Of a stretch of DNA of 64,000 nt, positions 29,234-39,122 are shown in pieces (the stretch's first letter is position 1; each line of letters starts with the position of its first letter). The DNA comes from Algibacter sp045066735 (lineage in GTDB: Bacteria > Bacteroidota > Bacteroidia > Flavobacteriales > Flavobacteriaceae): NCBI RefSeq assembly GCF_045066735.1, contig NZ_JBISHH010000005.1:62001-126000 (forward strand). The letters run 5' to 3'. Both the position numbers and the translations under genes were made by a program. The notes under the pieces are model-generated. The model worked only from the letters and a program-made list of their open reading frames with translations, was not told the DNA's origin and did no database searches.

Positions 29234-29360
29234 TTAGTTGTCTTGTATTACAATGCTTTAACATTAAGACAACAAAAAGATAATAATGGGTGACAAAAAA
29301 AATACTTTTTTTTCAAAAAAAAATCAAATTCAATGATTTTAAATCAACGAATATTAATTT

Positions 29361-29918
29361 TTACTGATTTATTTCAAGCAAAACAAGTATAACCGTTACC
29401 ATTTCTGTAATTTTCAATTTTGCTCTTTTCAACTGTGTTTTAACAGTATTTACAGAAATCCCGAGTTCCTTAGCTATCTCGGAGTACTTATAATTATGAA
29501 GAAACTTAAGTTTAACGACTTGCTGCATTTTTTCAGGAAGTGTATCAACAATTTTAAGAATTTGATGATATACAATGGTTTTATCTTCGTCTGAAGTAGA
29601 ATTAAAAACGTGCTCTGTGATTAAATTGATATTAAAATCTAACAATTCAAAATTATCGGTAATTTTTATAGATTTTAGATAGTTGAAACATCTATTCCTT
29701 ACCATAGTATAGAGATAACCTTTTAAAGAAGTTTCAATATTTAACTTATTGGCATGCTCCCATATGTATATAAAGATTTCTTGTGCTATGTCTTCACTGG
29801 CATCTATATCAAAAAGAAAACCGTTAGCATACACAACCAACTCTTTATAATGTTTGTCAAAAAAGTTTTTAAAAACTATTTCGTTTTTTTTTCTTATTTC
29901 CTCAAGAATAAGGTTCAT
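29361..29918 (-). CDS. ECF RNA polymerase sigma factor (module A)
   Basis: 185 residues with sigma-70 region 2 (YANGFLFDIDASEDIAQEIF and GYLYTMVRNRCFNYLKS) and region 4 (LPEKMQQVVKLKF, then YSEIAKELGISVNTVKTQLKRAK). It is a FecI-like sigma of the Bacteroidota expansion. Unlike the sigma genes of modules B and C it points the same way as fecR, so both can be on one transcript. Expected targets are the susC promoter of this module and perhaps those of its neighbours. Confidence 0.95.
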   Translation of the reverse strand: MNLILEEIRKKNEIVFKNFFDKHYKELVVYANGFLFDIDASEDIAQEIFIYIWEHANKLNIETSLKGYLYTMVRNRCFNYLKSIKITDNFELLDFNINLITEHVFNSTSDEDKTIVYHQILKIVDTLPEKMQQVVKLKFLHNYKYSEIAKELGISVNTVKTQLKRAKLKITEMVTVILVLLEINQ

Positions 29919-29944
29919 TAAGTTGAGAGAGCTTAAGGTTTTTA

Positions 29945-29952
29945 CAAATCTA
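29945..29952 (-). promoter_or_regulatory. possible -7 promoter element of the module A sigma gene
   Basis: The minus strand reads TAGATTTG, matching TAnnTTTG, 27 bases before the ATG at 29918. No good -33 TTTG is seen. The interval 29919-30132 otherwise holds only this site and the terminator of the next gene. Confidence 0.35.
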
Positions 29953-30072
29953 TAAAAAAGATATTAATAGAAATTTAATAATCAGGAAACATTTAAATAA
30001 TTACGTAAATGGTTTTAAATAATGAATATTTATTTGAATACTTCATTAAAGAATAACTTAATTTTAAAAAAT

Positions 30073-30103
30073 AAAAAACCACGCCTTTTTAGCGCGGTTT
30101 TTT
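30073..30103 (-). terminator. rho-independent terminator at the end of module B
   Basis: AAAAAACCACGC (30073-30084) pairs with GCGCGGTTTTTT (30092-30103). The single mismatch becomes a G-U pair only on the minus-strand RNA, and an A/T-rich tract follows on that strand. It lies 30 bases past the stop of the thioredoxin gene ending at 30133. Confidence 0.8.
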
Positions 30104-30132
30104 AAGTAATCCATGTAATTAGAAAACAAATA

Positions 30133-31347
30133 TTAAAGAATTTCAATAGCATTTAAAACACTACTTACTGAAGGATGGTCATTATTTCCTCCAGATTTTT
30201 TATTTTCTTCAAAGAAAATATTGAAATATTTTAATGCTTCTTCTTTGTTTTTAGCTCTAAGGTATGTTTTTGCTAATAAAAAACCTCCCATAATAATACC
30301 ACTATTATCTTCTAGCTCATATAGTTCGTGTCCTAATTTTAAAACCCTATCTATAGATGCTTTAGAACCTTCAAATTTTGGATTTCTTAAAACTTCATCG
30401 CCTATATCGTGAACAGTGTATACATAGCTTTGTTCTCCTTTTTGTTTGTTAGCCTCTTCTAGTTTTAAATTAAACCAAGTATCAAAATCTTTTTGAGCTA
30501 AATAATAGGTATAGGTTAGCCTTTGTTCTATTACTTCTTGATATGGCGAAGCATAATCTTTTTTACATTTTTCAATTTCAGCTTTTAACTCGTCAAGAGT
30601 TTCAACGGTTTCAGCCTTATTTTCTAAATAGTTTCTAATAGCTCCACTTATAACTCCAAAATATTGAGTAGAGTCAATTTTTTTTGATAAAAGCATTTCT
30701 TTGTTTTTTAAAACATATTGGTAAGCTTCAGAATTATAATCTACATCAGAGTTTGCTATAACTTTAAACATGTCTTTGTTTGCAAATTTCTTTACAGGTA
30801 ATTTAGACATTAACTCTTTTGATACTTTTTGGCTCTCTTTTTTACTATATGCTTGATCTAAGACATCTATGTAACTTAAAACAAAATCTAAATCTCTTTC
30901 TCCATTCTCATATTTTTTAGTCATGGCACTCATGGTCATGCTAGGGTTAAGAGCATTTTCTGCTCCTTTTATTAATTCATCAGCTGGTTTTCCTCCAACA
31001 AGCTGATGAATTATTTGTCCGTTAGCATCAATAAATAATAGCGTTGGATATGCTTTTACACCATACCTAGTGTTTAACTCAACACCTTCTCCTTTTTCCA
31101 TATCTACTTTTATACTTACAAAGTTTTTATTGAAAAAATCTCCAACCTCTTTTTGAGGGAAAATTTCTTTTGTCATCCATTTGCAAGGTCCACACCACGT
31201 TGTATAGCAGTCCATAAAAACCAATTTGTTTTCCTTTTTTGCTTTTTCTAAAACTTCGCTAAAAGTTCCGTGTTCAAAAGAAACACCTTGTGAGAATGTA
31301 ATATTGAAAAATAACGTAACTATTAAAACTGATAATACTTTTTTCAT
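30133..31347 (-). CDS. periplasmic thioredoxin-family protein with helical C-terminus
   Basis: 404 residues with a signal peptide (1-20). Here the thioredoxin domain is N-terminal: MDCYTTWC52GPC55KWMTKEIF and cis-Pro in KAYPTLLFID, like the thioredoxin_7/DsbD-gamma type rather than TlpA. The remaining 250 residues are helical and without recognised motifs, perhaps a TPR-like partner-binding region. It is the last gene of module B, 115 bases behind a TlpA-like gene, and probably reduces a protein or peptide partner in the periplasm. Confidence 0.88.
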   Translation of the reverse strand: MKKVLSVLIVTLFFNITFSQGVSFEHGTFSEVLEKAKKENKLVFMDCYTTWCGPCKWMTKEIFPQKEVGDFFNKNFVSIKVDMEKGEGVELNTRYGVKAYPTLLFIDANGQIIHQLVGGKPADELIKGAENALNPSMTMSAMTKKYENGERDLDFVLSYIDVLDQAYSKKESQKVSKELMSKLPVKKFANKDMFKVIANSDVDYNSEAYQYVLKNKEMLLSKKIDSTQYFGVISGAIRNYLENKAETVETLDELKAEIEKCKKDYASPYQEVIEQRLTYTYYLAQKDFDTWFNLKLEEANKQKGEQSYVYTVHDIGDEVLRNPKFEGSKASIDRVLKLGHELYELEDNSGIIMGGFLLAKTYLRAKNKEEALKYFNIFFEENKKSGGNNDHPSVSSVLNAIEIL

Positions 31348-31462
31348 TGAATTTGTTATTTATTGTGTTTATATAATCTAAAACCAGAAAATTTAAATTT
31401 GCTATTATTAATAATGTTAAAGTTTCAAATGTTGATTCTATAGTATATATTTATTAATGTTG

Positions 31463-32881
31463 TTAATTTATCAACTCATCTAAAAGCGGTCTAATTTCTG
31501 CACTAGAGGGTTTAGGTGCATTGGCGCTAATAATATTGCCTTGAGGGTCTATTAATATAAACCGTGGTATAGCTCTAATTTTATAATCTTGAATAAACTT
31601 AGATTTAAAATCATGGTCTGCAAGGAGCTGAATACCTCCCATGTTTTTATTTTTTATCATTTCTTTCCACGCATCATAAGCATTTTTTCTATCTACAGAT
31701 AAACTAATAAAAGCTACGTTTTTATTATGATACTCTTTTTCTAGTTTTTCTAGGTAAGGAATTTCATATTTACATGGTCCGCACCAAGTAGCCCAAACAT
31801 CTATAAATACATATTTTCCTTTTAAGTCTTTTAAAGACATGGCACCTCCTTCATAGTTTTCATAATTTTCAAACATTGGAGATGGCTGCCCCTTGGTTAA
31901 TAGTTTTAAGTCGTTGTATAATTGGGTAAAACTTTCTTTGTCTTTATTATTTGTTGAGTTAGAATTTAAAAGAGTGTACATATCTTTTAAGTTTTTCGCT
32001 CTTGGTAAAGAAGATTTTCCATAGAATGCAAGCATTGTATTTTTAATGCTTTCGTTCGGGATATTTAAAAAAGATTTTAATAACTCCATATTAGAAGGAT
32101 ACCTTTCACTTTCTTTTTTAATGGCCTTATCTCTAAAATGCTCTAATAACAAGTATGCATAAGTTCTTGAATATATAAAATCTTCTTCATTGTCGTACGT
32201 CAATTCATCTAGCTCTTTAGTGAATTTTTTAGATGGGATATAAGTAGAGTCTCCACTTATAAAGGCGTGGACACCCTTAAACCTGTTTATAAAATCTACA
32301 TGTAAATAATGTATGTCTCTTTTTTCTATAGCTCTAATGTCTTCAGAAATATTTTTATTTGAAGATAAAGCTAATTCTAAATCACTTTTTACAAGGTCTA
32401 TTTTTGCCTTAAAGTCTTTTTCTGTATTATTATAAATGTTAGTACCAGTAACGCTATCCCTAGCGTAGACTTTTGTGGTTATTTTATTTTTTTCTAAAAG
32501 AAATTTTGCAACTCCAGAGCCTTTACCAGAAAAATTTAAGGTCTTTTTAAAGTCTTTTGCATTATAAGAAATATTAATATCTGCTCCCTTAAATAAATGT
32601 AGTTCTGTACTGTTTTCACCTTCTGTGAATTGATAATGCCCTGGTGTTAAAGTTAAGGTGTCTCTAAAGGTACCGTCTTTTAATACAGGTATAGAATATT
32701 TAGGGTTAGGGTTTGCACTAAACATTACTGAGCTTGTTAAGTCTATCTTTTTAGTATCGGTATTTACTATTTTTCCAGAAATTATAGTATAATCTTCTTT
32801 TAAGCTTTGTTTTGTTGAAGCATGCTCTTTACAAGAAAAGAAACAGTACGCTATGCCTAATACTATTAATGATTTTTTCAT
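31463..32881 (-). CDS. TlpA-like thioredoxin lipoprotein (module B)
   Basis: 472 residues, lipobox ending at Cys17 (YCFFSCKEHAS). Thioredoxin motif FIDVWATWC367GPC370KYEIPYL; cis-Pro in RAIPRFILID. It is a clear paralogue of the module A protein at 12514: the segment before the domain (GQPSPMFENYENYEGGA) and the downstream VSIDRK-type strand and GGIQL segment recur. It starts 3 bases after the stop of the gene upstream, so the two are cotranscribed. Lys and Glu follow the lipid cysteine, as in possible surface lipoproteins. Confidence 0.9.
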   Translation of the reverse strand: MKKSLIVLGIAYCFFSCKEHASTKQSLKEDYTIISGKIVNTDTKKIDLTSSVMFSANPNPKYSIPVLKDGTFRDTLTLTPGHYQFTEGENSTELHLFKGADINISYNAKDFKKTLNFSGKGSGVAKFLLEKNKITTKVYARDSVTGTNIYNNTEKDFKAKIDLVKSDLELALSSNKNISEDIRAIEKRDIHYLHVDFINRFKGVHAFISGDSTYIPSKKFTKELDELTYDNEEDFIYSRTYAYLLLEHFRDKAIKKESERYPSNMELLKSFLNIPNESIKNTMLAFYGKSSLPRAKNLKDMYTLLNSNSTNNKDKESFTQLYNDLKLLTKGQPSPMFENYENYEGGAMSLKDLKGKYVFIDVWATWCGPCKYEIPYLEKLEKEYHNKNVAFISLSVDRKNAYDAWKEMIKNKNMGGIQLLADHDFKSKFIQDYKIRAIPRFILIDPQGNIISANAPKPSSAEIRPLLDELIN

Positions 32882-32884
32882 GTG

Positions 32885-33961
32885 TTAGTTTAATATCTTT
32901 TTTAATTCATCAGTAAGATTGTCAGTATATTTATGTTTATAAATAATATTACCTTCTGGAGATATTAAAAGTAAGTGAGGAATTGACGTAACAACGTACT
33001 TAGAGCTAATATCTACAGGTAATTTTGCGTCATCAATAACTTGCGTCCACGGTAGTTTGTGTTTATCTACAGCCTCAATCCACTTATCATAGTTTTTATC
33101 TGTACTAATACTTAAAATGGCTAGTTTATCTTCTGGATAAGACTTTCTAATTTCTTTTAACTCAGGAAATCCCTTTATGCAAGGTGCGCACCAATAAGCC
33201 CAAAAATCTATTAAAAGATATTTTCCTTTGTAGTCCGAGATGGATATATCTTTATTCTCATAGCTTTTAAGTGTGAATATTGGAGCAGGCTTACCAACCG
33301 TAACTATGTCTAAATTTTTTCTTCTTTCTACTAATGGGGTTAAAAAGTAATTGGCATGCATACTTTGATCAAAACTATTTAAAACCTTGTCTAGAGTTGC
33401 CACATCTTCTGCCCAAAATTGGCCATAAGCTGTTTGAGCTAAAGCTGTATTTTTTGGGTGTTTTTTTATTGTTTCGATAAGGTTCTTGGAAAAATTAGTT
33501 TTGAAATCGTCCTCTACTTTGGTTAGATTTTTTTTGTATTTTAAATCTTCCATTTTAGAAATGCCAAGGGTCTCATTTATTTTTAAGAATTCTTCGTGTC
33601 TTGGAGCACCTTTAACTATAAGACTATCGTTTTTAATAGTTAAAATATATTCGCCAACACCAGTAAATAGTTTGGTACTATACATTTTGTTATTATAGTT
33701 TAATGTTACTTTTCTTAATGCTTGTACTGTATCTATTTCTATAGTAGATGTTTTACCTTTTATAGAATCTTTTATGGTGAATTTATTGTATTCTTCCATG
33801 CTTTGAACCCTTTGATATGGAGCTATTGTTGCAATGCCAGTACTTGTACCATCCACATGTATTTGTATTTTACACGTGTTTAATAATGGTGTGGTGTCTT
33901 TATTTGCACAAGCACTTGTAAATAGTGAAATGCTAAGTATATATAATGCTATTTTTTTCAT
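32885..33961 (-). CDS. TlpA-like thioredoxin lipoprotein, short form (module B)
   Basis: 358 residues, lipobox ending at Cys18 (FTSACANKD). Shorter N-terminal beta region than the other members, then DFWAYWC258APC261IKGFPEL and cis-Pro in TSIPHLLLIS. The Ala-Pro dipeptide is the only one of its kind here. It is the first gene behind susD of module B (116-base gap with a hairpin), matching the place of the protein at 21276 in module A. Confidence 0.9.
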   Translation of the reverse strand: MKKIALYILSISLFTSACANKDTTPLLNTCKIQIHVDGTSTGIATIAPYQRVQSMEEYNKFTIKDSIKGKTSTIEIDTVQALRKVTLNYNNKMYSTKLFTGVGEYILTIKNDSLIVKGAPRHEEFLKINETLGISKMEDLKYKKNLTKVEDDFKTNFSKNLIETIKKHPKNTALAQTAYGQFWAEDVATLDKVLNSFDQSMHANYFLTPLVERRKNLDIVTVGKPAPIFTLKSYENKDISISDYKGKYLLIDFWAYWCAPCIKGFPELKEIRKSYPEDKLAILSISTDKNYDKWIEAVDKHKLPWTQVIDDAKLPVDISSKYVVTSIPHLLLISPEGNIIYKHKYTDNLTDELKKILN

Positions 33962-34021
33962 AATGCGTATAAGTTGTATTGATGTAATGAAATATTAAAA
34001 AAAGAGTATGAGTGTAAAGAC

Positions 34022-34053
34022 AAAAAGCTAAATAATACTGTATTTAGCTTTTT
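34022..34053 (-). terminator. hairpin behind susD of module B
   Basis: AAAAAGCTAAATA (34022-34034) and TATTTAGCTTTTT (34041-34053) form a perfect 13-bp stem with a six-base loop. It starts 24 bases past the susD stop, and the T run ends the minus-strand arm. It may lower expression of the thioredoxin genes behind it. Confidence 0.7.
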
Positions 34054-34077
34054 GCTTTTAAAGAAATTAAAAAGTTA

Positions 34078-35493
34078 CTAATCTCTTGTGTTTTCTCCTA
34101 TTTCTGGATTTTGAAGAATATATTTTGCTGCTATTGGTAATGCCCAGTTTTTACTGTTTGCGTCTAAATTAAAAGAGTTACCATCATAAACATGAGTAAG
34201 ATTTATTGTTGGCGTATCATAAATATTATAGCGTTTTAAATCAAAAAAACGATGCCCTTTCATAAATAGCTCAAGTCTTCTTTCTTTTTTAACCAAGGCT
34301 AATACTTCGTCTTGGTCTGTGCTAACTATTTCAACAAATGTACCTGTATCCATCCTTTTTTCACGAAGTGTATTAAGATCGCTTAAAGCAGGAGTTAAGT
34401 TGTTAAGTCTGGCATTGCATTCTGCTCTAGTAAGTAACATTTCTGGAACAGAGGGACCTACTGGTCTAAAGTTTCTAACAAACCCCATAGCATATATTTG
34501 CTCAGTACCAGATAGTCCAAATAGAGATGGAGGGCCAAACAACCTTCTCCTTTGATCTGTTGGTTCTAATAAGCTAAGATACTCGTTAGAAGCGAGCCTA
34601 GTGCCATATGTTGCATTCGATGCTTTATGCCAAATAATTTCAGAATCCTCTTGTGCTATATCTCCAAGCTCTGCTATAGTAGGAAAAAACCAATCTGGAA
34701 ATATGTTAAAATCTACTAAGGTATTACTTAATGTTAATGCAGAATCTGCTGCATCTCTAGCTTTTTCAAAATCACCCATATATAAATATACACGAGATAA
34801 AAGCGCGTAAGCACCTGCCTTTGATGGTCGATGAACTAACTCTGCTGTTTCTGGTAAATTGTCTATGGCTTCGTTTAAATCTGATAAAATAACATCATAA
34901 ACCTCTTGTACTGTAGCGCGAGGCAATTGAACACTAACAAGTTCTGTACCCAACCTTAAAGGTATTCCAGAATCTGTACTTGCAGATGCTACATTGTAGT
35001 GAACTCCATATAAATTTACTAAAATAAAATTAGCAAATGCCCTATGAGCTAATGCTTCGGCTTTTAAAGCCATTTGTTCTTCTAGGGTACCATCAATAGT
35101 ATTTAAAATATCTTCTATTATAATATTTGCAACATAAATTTGTCCATACAATGCTTGCCAATCTCCGTCTTCTTGGGCATCTGTATAAATATTATCATTC
35201 CAAGTAAAAGTATTGGTGGAAGTTGATCCTTCTGGATAAAAACTTATAAAATTATCTGTTATCATGACATCGTCACTGGCTAATTCTGAATTAGAATAGC
35301 TGTTAACAAAACCAGGAGAAATAACTTGTAAACCTTGAGTATTTCCAAATCGCTCAGTTTGGTCTAGTAATAGACGGTAGTCTTTTATTTTTGAAGGAAT
35401 TACTTGTCCCTTAGGTTGAATGTCTAAAAACTCTTCTCTATCGCAAGACAATGCTAGAAGCGCAAGACAAAGTATATATATTGTATTTTTCAT
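34078..35493 (-). CDS. SusD/RagB-family outer-membrane lipoprotein (module B)
   Basis: 471 residues, lipobox ending at Cys17 (LALSCDREEF), with acidic residues just after Cys as in surface lipoproteins. SusD features are FLDIQPKGQVIP, the helical repeat region (ALAHRAFANFILVNLYGVHY) and the C-terminal ERRLELFMKGHRFFDLKRY. It starts 11 bases behind its susC. It is related to the module C SusD at 46043 (PKGQVIP versus PVGRVIP; both end with a PEIGENTRD-like tail) more than to the longer module A protein. Confidence 0.95.
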   Translation of the reverse strand: MKNTIYILCLALLALSCDREEFLDIQPKGQVIPSKIKDYRLLLDQTERFGNTQGLQVISPGFVNSYSNSELASDDVMITDNFISFYPEGSTSTNTFTWNDNIYTDAQEDGDWQALYGQIYVANIIIEDILNTIDGTLEEQMALKAEALAHRAFANFILVNLYGVHYNVASASTDSGIPLRLGTELVSVQLPRATVQEVYDVILSDLNEAIDNLPETAELVHRPSKAGAYALLSRVYLYMGDFEKARDAADSALTLSNTLVDFNIFPDWFFPTIAELGDIAQEDSEIIWHKASNATYGTRLASNEYLSLLEPTDQRRRLFGPPSLFGLSGTEQIYAMGFVRNFRPVGPSVPEMLLTRAECNARLNNLTPALSDLNTLREKRMDTGTFVEIVSTDQDEVLALVKKERRLELFMKGHRFFDLKRYNIYDTPTINLTHVYDGNSFNLDANSKNWALPIAAKYILQNPEIGENTRD

Positions 35494-35504
35494 CTTTTTT
35501 ATTT

Positions 35505-38500
35505 TTAAAAATTAGCATTTACACCTATAGTAAACGTAGGCCTTTGTTTAAATATGAAGCTTTCTGGGTCAACATTCCATTTATTGAAATTAATCACTGC
35601 TAAATTTTTAGCTTGTAGGTTAATACTTAAATTGTTTAAGCCTACTAAACTTGTTACTTTAGGGTTTAAATTATAAGAAAGCACCACTTCTCTTAAGCGA
35701 ATATGAGAGGCATCATCTACATGCTGGCTACCGTATCTGTAATAGGTCATGTATGTATCTAGTACAGCATCTGTTCTTGTAGTTGGTATTCTTGGAATAT
35801 TAGTTGTGGCTTCATCTCCAGGGTTTTGCCATCTACTTTCAAAATCTTGATGTATAAACTTATTACCGCCAAATTTATTAGGTAAATCTGAGTAGTCTAA
35901 GAAATTTGTGTTTCTAAAAACATGTCCTAACTTAAAGCTAGTTAATGCTCTTAAAGTAAAGTCTTTATACGAGAATTGATTTATCCAACCTCCATAAAAT
36001 TTAGGTAACGTAGTGCCTTCGTATTTAAGAGCTTCTACTACATCAATGTCTCTATTTACTAACTCTCCGTTTTCGTTTAAAAACATAGGGTCTCCTTCAT
36101 CATTTAAACCTTCAAATTGGTAACTATATAGATAGCGTAAAGGTGTATTTACTAAAGGTGTTTGCGTTACAGTGTAAGCAAATGGCGTATCGTTAGGAAT
36201 ATCTACCTCAGTTACTGTGTTTTTATTGTAACTAAAATTTAAAGTGGTATTATATCTAAAGTTTTTAGTTTTAAGTATTAAACCTCGTAGAGATATATCT
36301 ATACCTTTATTTTCCATTTTTCCTGCGTTAATTAATGCAGAGTTAAATCCTAATACCGAAGGGAAAATTACATTTGATAAAAGATCTTCACTTTTTCTTT
36401 CATAATATTCAATACTACCGTTTAGTCTATTATTAAACATTCCAAAGTCTAGCCCAAAATTAGTTACATAAACTTTTTCTAATCTTAATTCTGGATTTTT
36501 AACATTAGAAATGAATCCATACTCATTACCAGTAAAAGGATCGCTAGAAATACCTACCTGTACAAATGGGCTAGTAGAATTATTTACATTACCATTACTA
36601 CCATAAGTCGCTCTTAACGATAACTTATTAATTACCTTACTATTAAAAAATTCTTCATTATGAATTGCCCACTTACCACCAACAGAAAACAAAGGAATAT
36701 TTTTGTACTCATCACTGGCTCCAAATAAATTGGCATCATCTAAACGAACACTTCCTGTTAGGGAATATTTTCTATCATAGGTATATGCAAAATTACCATA
36801 GTAAGAAATATATCTGTCTTCACTTTCTGCTACTCTTTCGTAATTTGGTATTTGACTTTGACCAAAAAAGTATACCGTAGGAAAACGATCTGCATAGTTT
36901 ATATTTCGTGCAAAATCTAAAGATTGATCATCGTAAGCATATAATCTATTGTTATGAGAATTAGATAAAACTTTTCTAACCTCATAACCTCCTATAGCAC
37001 TTATGTTATGCAAATTGTTTTTGAAAGATTGATTGTAGTTTAATTGTAATCGTCCAGATTGTGACTCGCTATTAATGTTTCCTAAATCTAATATACTTCC
37101 CTTAGGGATTGCACTAGAAATTGTTCCTCCAGAATTTGTAGTATATGTGTTAATTAAGTTTCTTACTTGAAACGTATTTTCGTTATATAGGTATTTTGTT
37201 TCATAAACACCTTTTTCATATTGATAGCGTCCTTCTAGAGATAAATAATCTGTGATGTTATATTTTAATGCTGTTTGTAACCTTATACGTGAGTTTGTTA
37301 TTTTATTGTTTTTATTTTCAAGCTCTTGTTTTAAGTTGTAATCCCAGTTGTATGGGTAGCCATTCTCTACGCTACGTTCATCTTTAAATTCTTCGTAAAA
37401 ACCTTGAGGTTGAACAAGGTATTCTCCGTTTTCACCTAATATGTTTTGATATTGATCTAATCCTTGTGCATTGCCTAAAGACATACCATTTCGTTTAGAT
37501 CTATCTTGAGAATAATTAATTCTTCCTGTAAAAGTAAATTTTGGAGATATGTCTATTTGATTACTAATATTAGCAATAATTTGATTGCTATCATTATTGT
37601 TAAAGGAACCTTGATTTTTATTTTCATTATATAATAATGATGCTTGGTAGCTGCTACTTTCTCCACCGCCACTAATGCTTAGGTTGTGTTGTGTCCAGGT
37701 TTGATTAGATAAAAATAAGTCTTCAAATTGTTGCCTGCTATCTATGGTTTTTAAATTGTTAATGGTAGCATTAGCTTCATCTTCATTTATTAATCCCTCA
37801 TTCAAGGAAAGATACGTTTCTAAACCTTTACTAATGTTTGACGAGTTAAAAGCATTAGGTAGGGTTCTCCAATCATTATCTGCCATGTGCTTTTCAAATT
37901 CAAGAAAACTACTTGTAGAAGCGTAAGGCTGCTCATGTAAATCTATTTGAGGTGTTATAGAAAAATTTGATGAATATGAAACATTTGTTTTAGTGTTTTT
38001 AGACCCTTTTCTAGTTACAATAACAATAACTCCATTTGCAGCTCTAATACCCCATATAGAAGCAGCAGCGGCATCTTTTAAAATGGTAATATTTTCTACA
38101 TCGTTTGGATTAATGGTTTCTAAACCTTGTTCTATTGGAAAACCATCAACTACAATTAAAGGTGTTCTTACCGAGTTTATAGTACTTAGCCCTCTAACAA
38201 TGGCAGTATTATTACCGTCGGAATCTTGTTCAAATACTACTCCAGCAACTTCGCCTTCTATCTTATCAAATACATTTTGAGCTGTCTTTATTCCTAAAGT
38301 TTTTGCACCTATACTCTCGAAAGATCCCGTAGTTCTTTCTTTTGATACTTTTTGATATCCGGTACTTAAAACAACTTCGTCGAGTAAGTTTGTATTTTCT
38401 AAAAGAGTAATATTAATATTATACTCATATTCGATAATTACTTTTTGAGTAACAAAACCTAAGTACGAGAAACTTAACGTATTACCTTTTGTTGCTTTTA

Positions 38501-39020
38501 TGCTATAGTTTCCATCAAAGTCTGAAGTAGTTCCTCTCAAAATAACGCCGCCAGAGTTTGCAACAGAAATAGTAGTACCTGGTAGCGGCGCACCATTTAC
38601 ATCTTTAATTGTACCTGATATTTCTTGTTGATATTTAGATTTAAAAACTTTACTACTCTTTTTGAGAACAATGGTTTTTTGTTCTGTTAACTCATAAGAA
38701 TAACTCCCGTACGATAAACTTTGAGATAGTAAGTTATGAGCTGTTATTTCTCCCTTAATTAAAGAGACTTTCGGCGCGTTTTTAAAATCTTCGGTTTTAT
38801 AAAAAAACCTGTAATCTGTCGCCTTTTTAATGAGCTCAAAAACATCTATTACCGAGACCTCTTTATCCTTATCGATATGTATTTTTACGTTTTGAGAAAA
38901 CCCTGTATTCGGGTTAAAACCAAAAGTTAAAGCACAACATAAAAAGATGATAGTTTTCATAATAATCAAAGAGAATTTCTTCCTATACAATATAGGACCT
39001 TTAATAAATTTAATTTTCAT
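35505..39020 (-). CDS. SusC/RagA TonB-dependent transporter with STN domain (module B)
   Basis: 1171 residues. A signal region (to about 43) precedes an STN domain (VSVIDVFELIKKATDYRFFY), a carboxypeptidase-D-like domain (ISGTIKDVNGAPLPG) and a plug with STGYQKVSKERTTGSF and ILKDAAAASIWGIRAANGV. The barrel ends FTIGVNANF. It has the same layout as the module A and C transporters and is 60 residues shorter than A. The divergent sigma gene and fecR are upstream. The role is ligand uptake with signalling through FecR. Confidence 0.95.
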   Translation of the reverse strand: MKIKFIKGPILYRKKFSLIIMKTIIFLCCALTFGFNPNTGFSQNVKIHIDKDKEVSVIDVFELIKKATDYRFFYKTEDFKNAPKVSLIKGEITAHNLLSQSLSYGSYSYELTEQKTIVLKKSSKVFKSKYQQEISGTIKDVNGAPLPGTTISVANSGGVILRGTTSDFDGNYSIKATKGNTLSFSYLGFVTQKVIIEYEYNINITLLENTNLLDEVVLSTGYQKVSKERTTGSFESIGAKTLGIKTAQNVFDKIEGEVAGVVFEQDSDGNNTAIVRGLSTINSVRTPLIVVDGFPIEQGLETINPNDVENITILKDAAAASIWGIRAANGVIVIVTRKGSKNTKTNVSYSSNFSITPQIDLHEQPYASTSSFLEFEKHMADNDWRTLPNAFNSSNISKGLETYLSLNEGLINEDEANATINNLKTIDSRQQFEDLFLSNQTWTQHNLSISGGGESSSYQASLLYNENKNQGSFNNNDSNQIIANISNQIDISPKFTFTGRINYSQDRSKRNGMSLGNAQGLDQYQNILGENGEYLVQPQGFYEEFKDERSVENGYPYNWDYNLKQELENKNNKITNSRIRLQTALKYNITDYLSLEGRYQYEKGVYETKYLYNENTFQVRNLINTYTTNSGGTISSAIPKGSILDLGNINSESQSGRLQLNYNQSFKNNLHNISAIGGYEVRKVLSNSHNNRLYAYDDQSLDFARNINYADRFPTVYFFGQSQIPNYERVAESEDRYISYYGNFAYTYDRKYSLTGSVRLDDANLFGASDEYKNIPLFSVGGKWAIHNEEFFNSKVINKLSLRATYGSNGNVNNSTSPFVQVGISSDPFTGNEYGFISNVKNPELRLEKVYVTNFGLDFGMFNNRLNGSIEYYERKSEDLLSNVIFPSVLGFNSALINAGKMENKGIDISLRGLILKTKNFRYNTTLNFSYNKNTVTEVDIPNDTPFAYTVTQTPLVNTPLRYLYSYQFEGLNDEGDPMFLNENGELVNRDIDVVEALKYEGTTLPKFYGGWINQFSYKDFTLRALTSFKLGHVFRNTNFLDYSDLPNKFGGNKFIHQDFESRWQNPGDEATTNIPRIPTTRTDAVLDTYMTYYRYGSQHVDDASHIRLREVVLSYNLNPKVTSLVGLNNLSINLQAKNLAVINFNKWNVDPESFIFKQRPTFTIGVNANF

Positions 39021-39070
39021 AAATTTGATTGTTTTTAGTTAGTTAAACATTTAATTAATTAAGACGCAAT

Positions 39071-39118
39071 AAAGGGGACTGAGAATGGTACGGTAGGATG
39101 TCTAGACTCTGTTCCTTT
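39071..39118 (-). promoter_or_regulatory. imperfect inverted repeat in the fecR-susC gap, module B
   Basis: AAAGGGGAC (39071-39079) faces GTTCCTTT (39111-39118) and lies 5 bases past the fecR stop. It matches the position and flanking sequence of the better repeats in modules A and C, but pairing is weaker. Confidence 0.35.
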
Positions 39119-39122
39119 TTTT

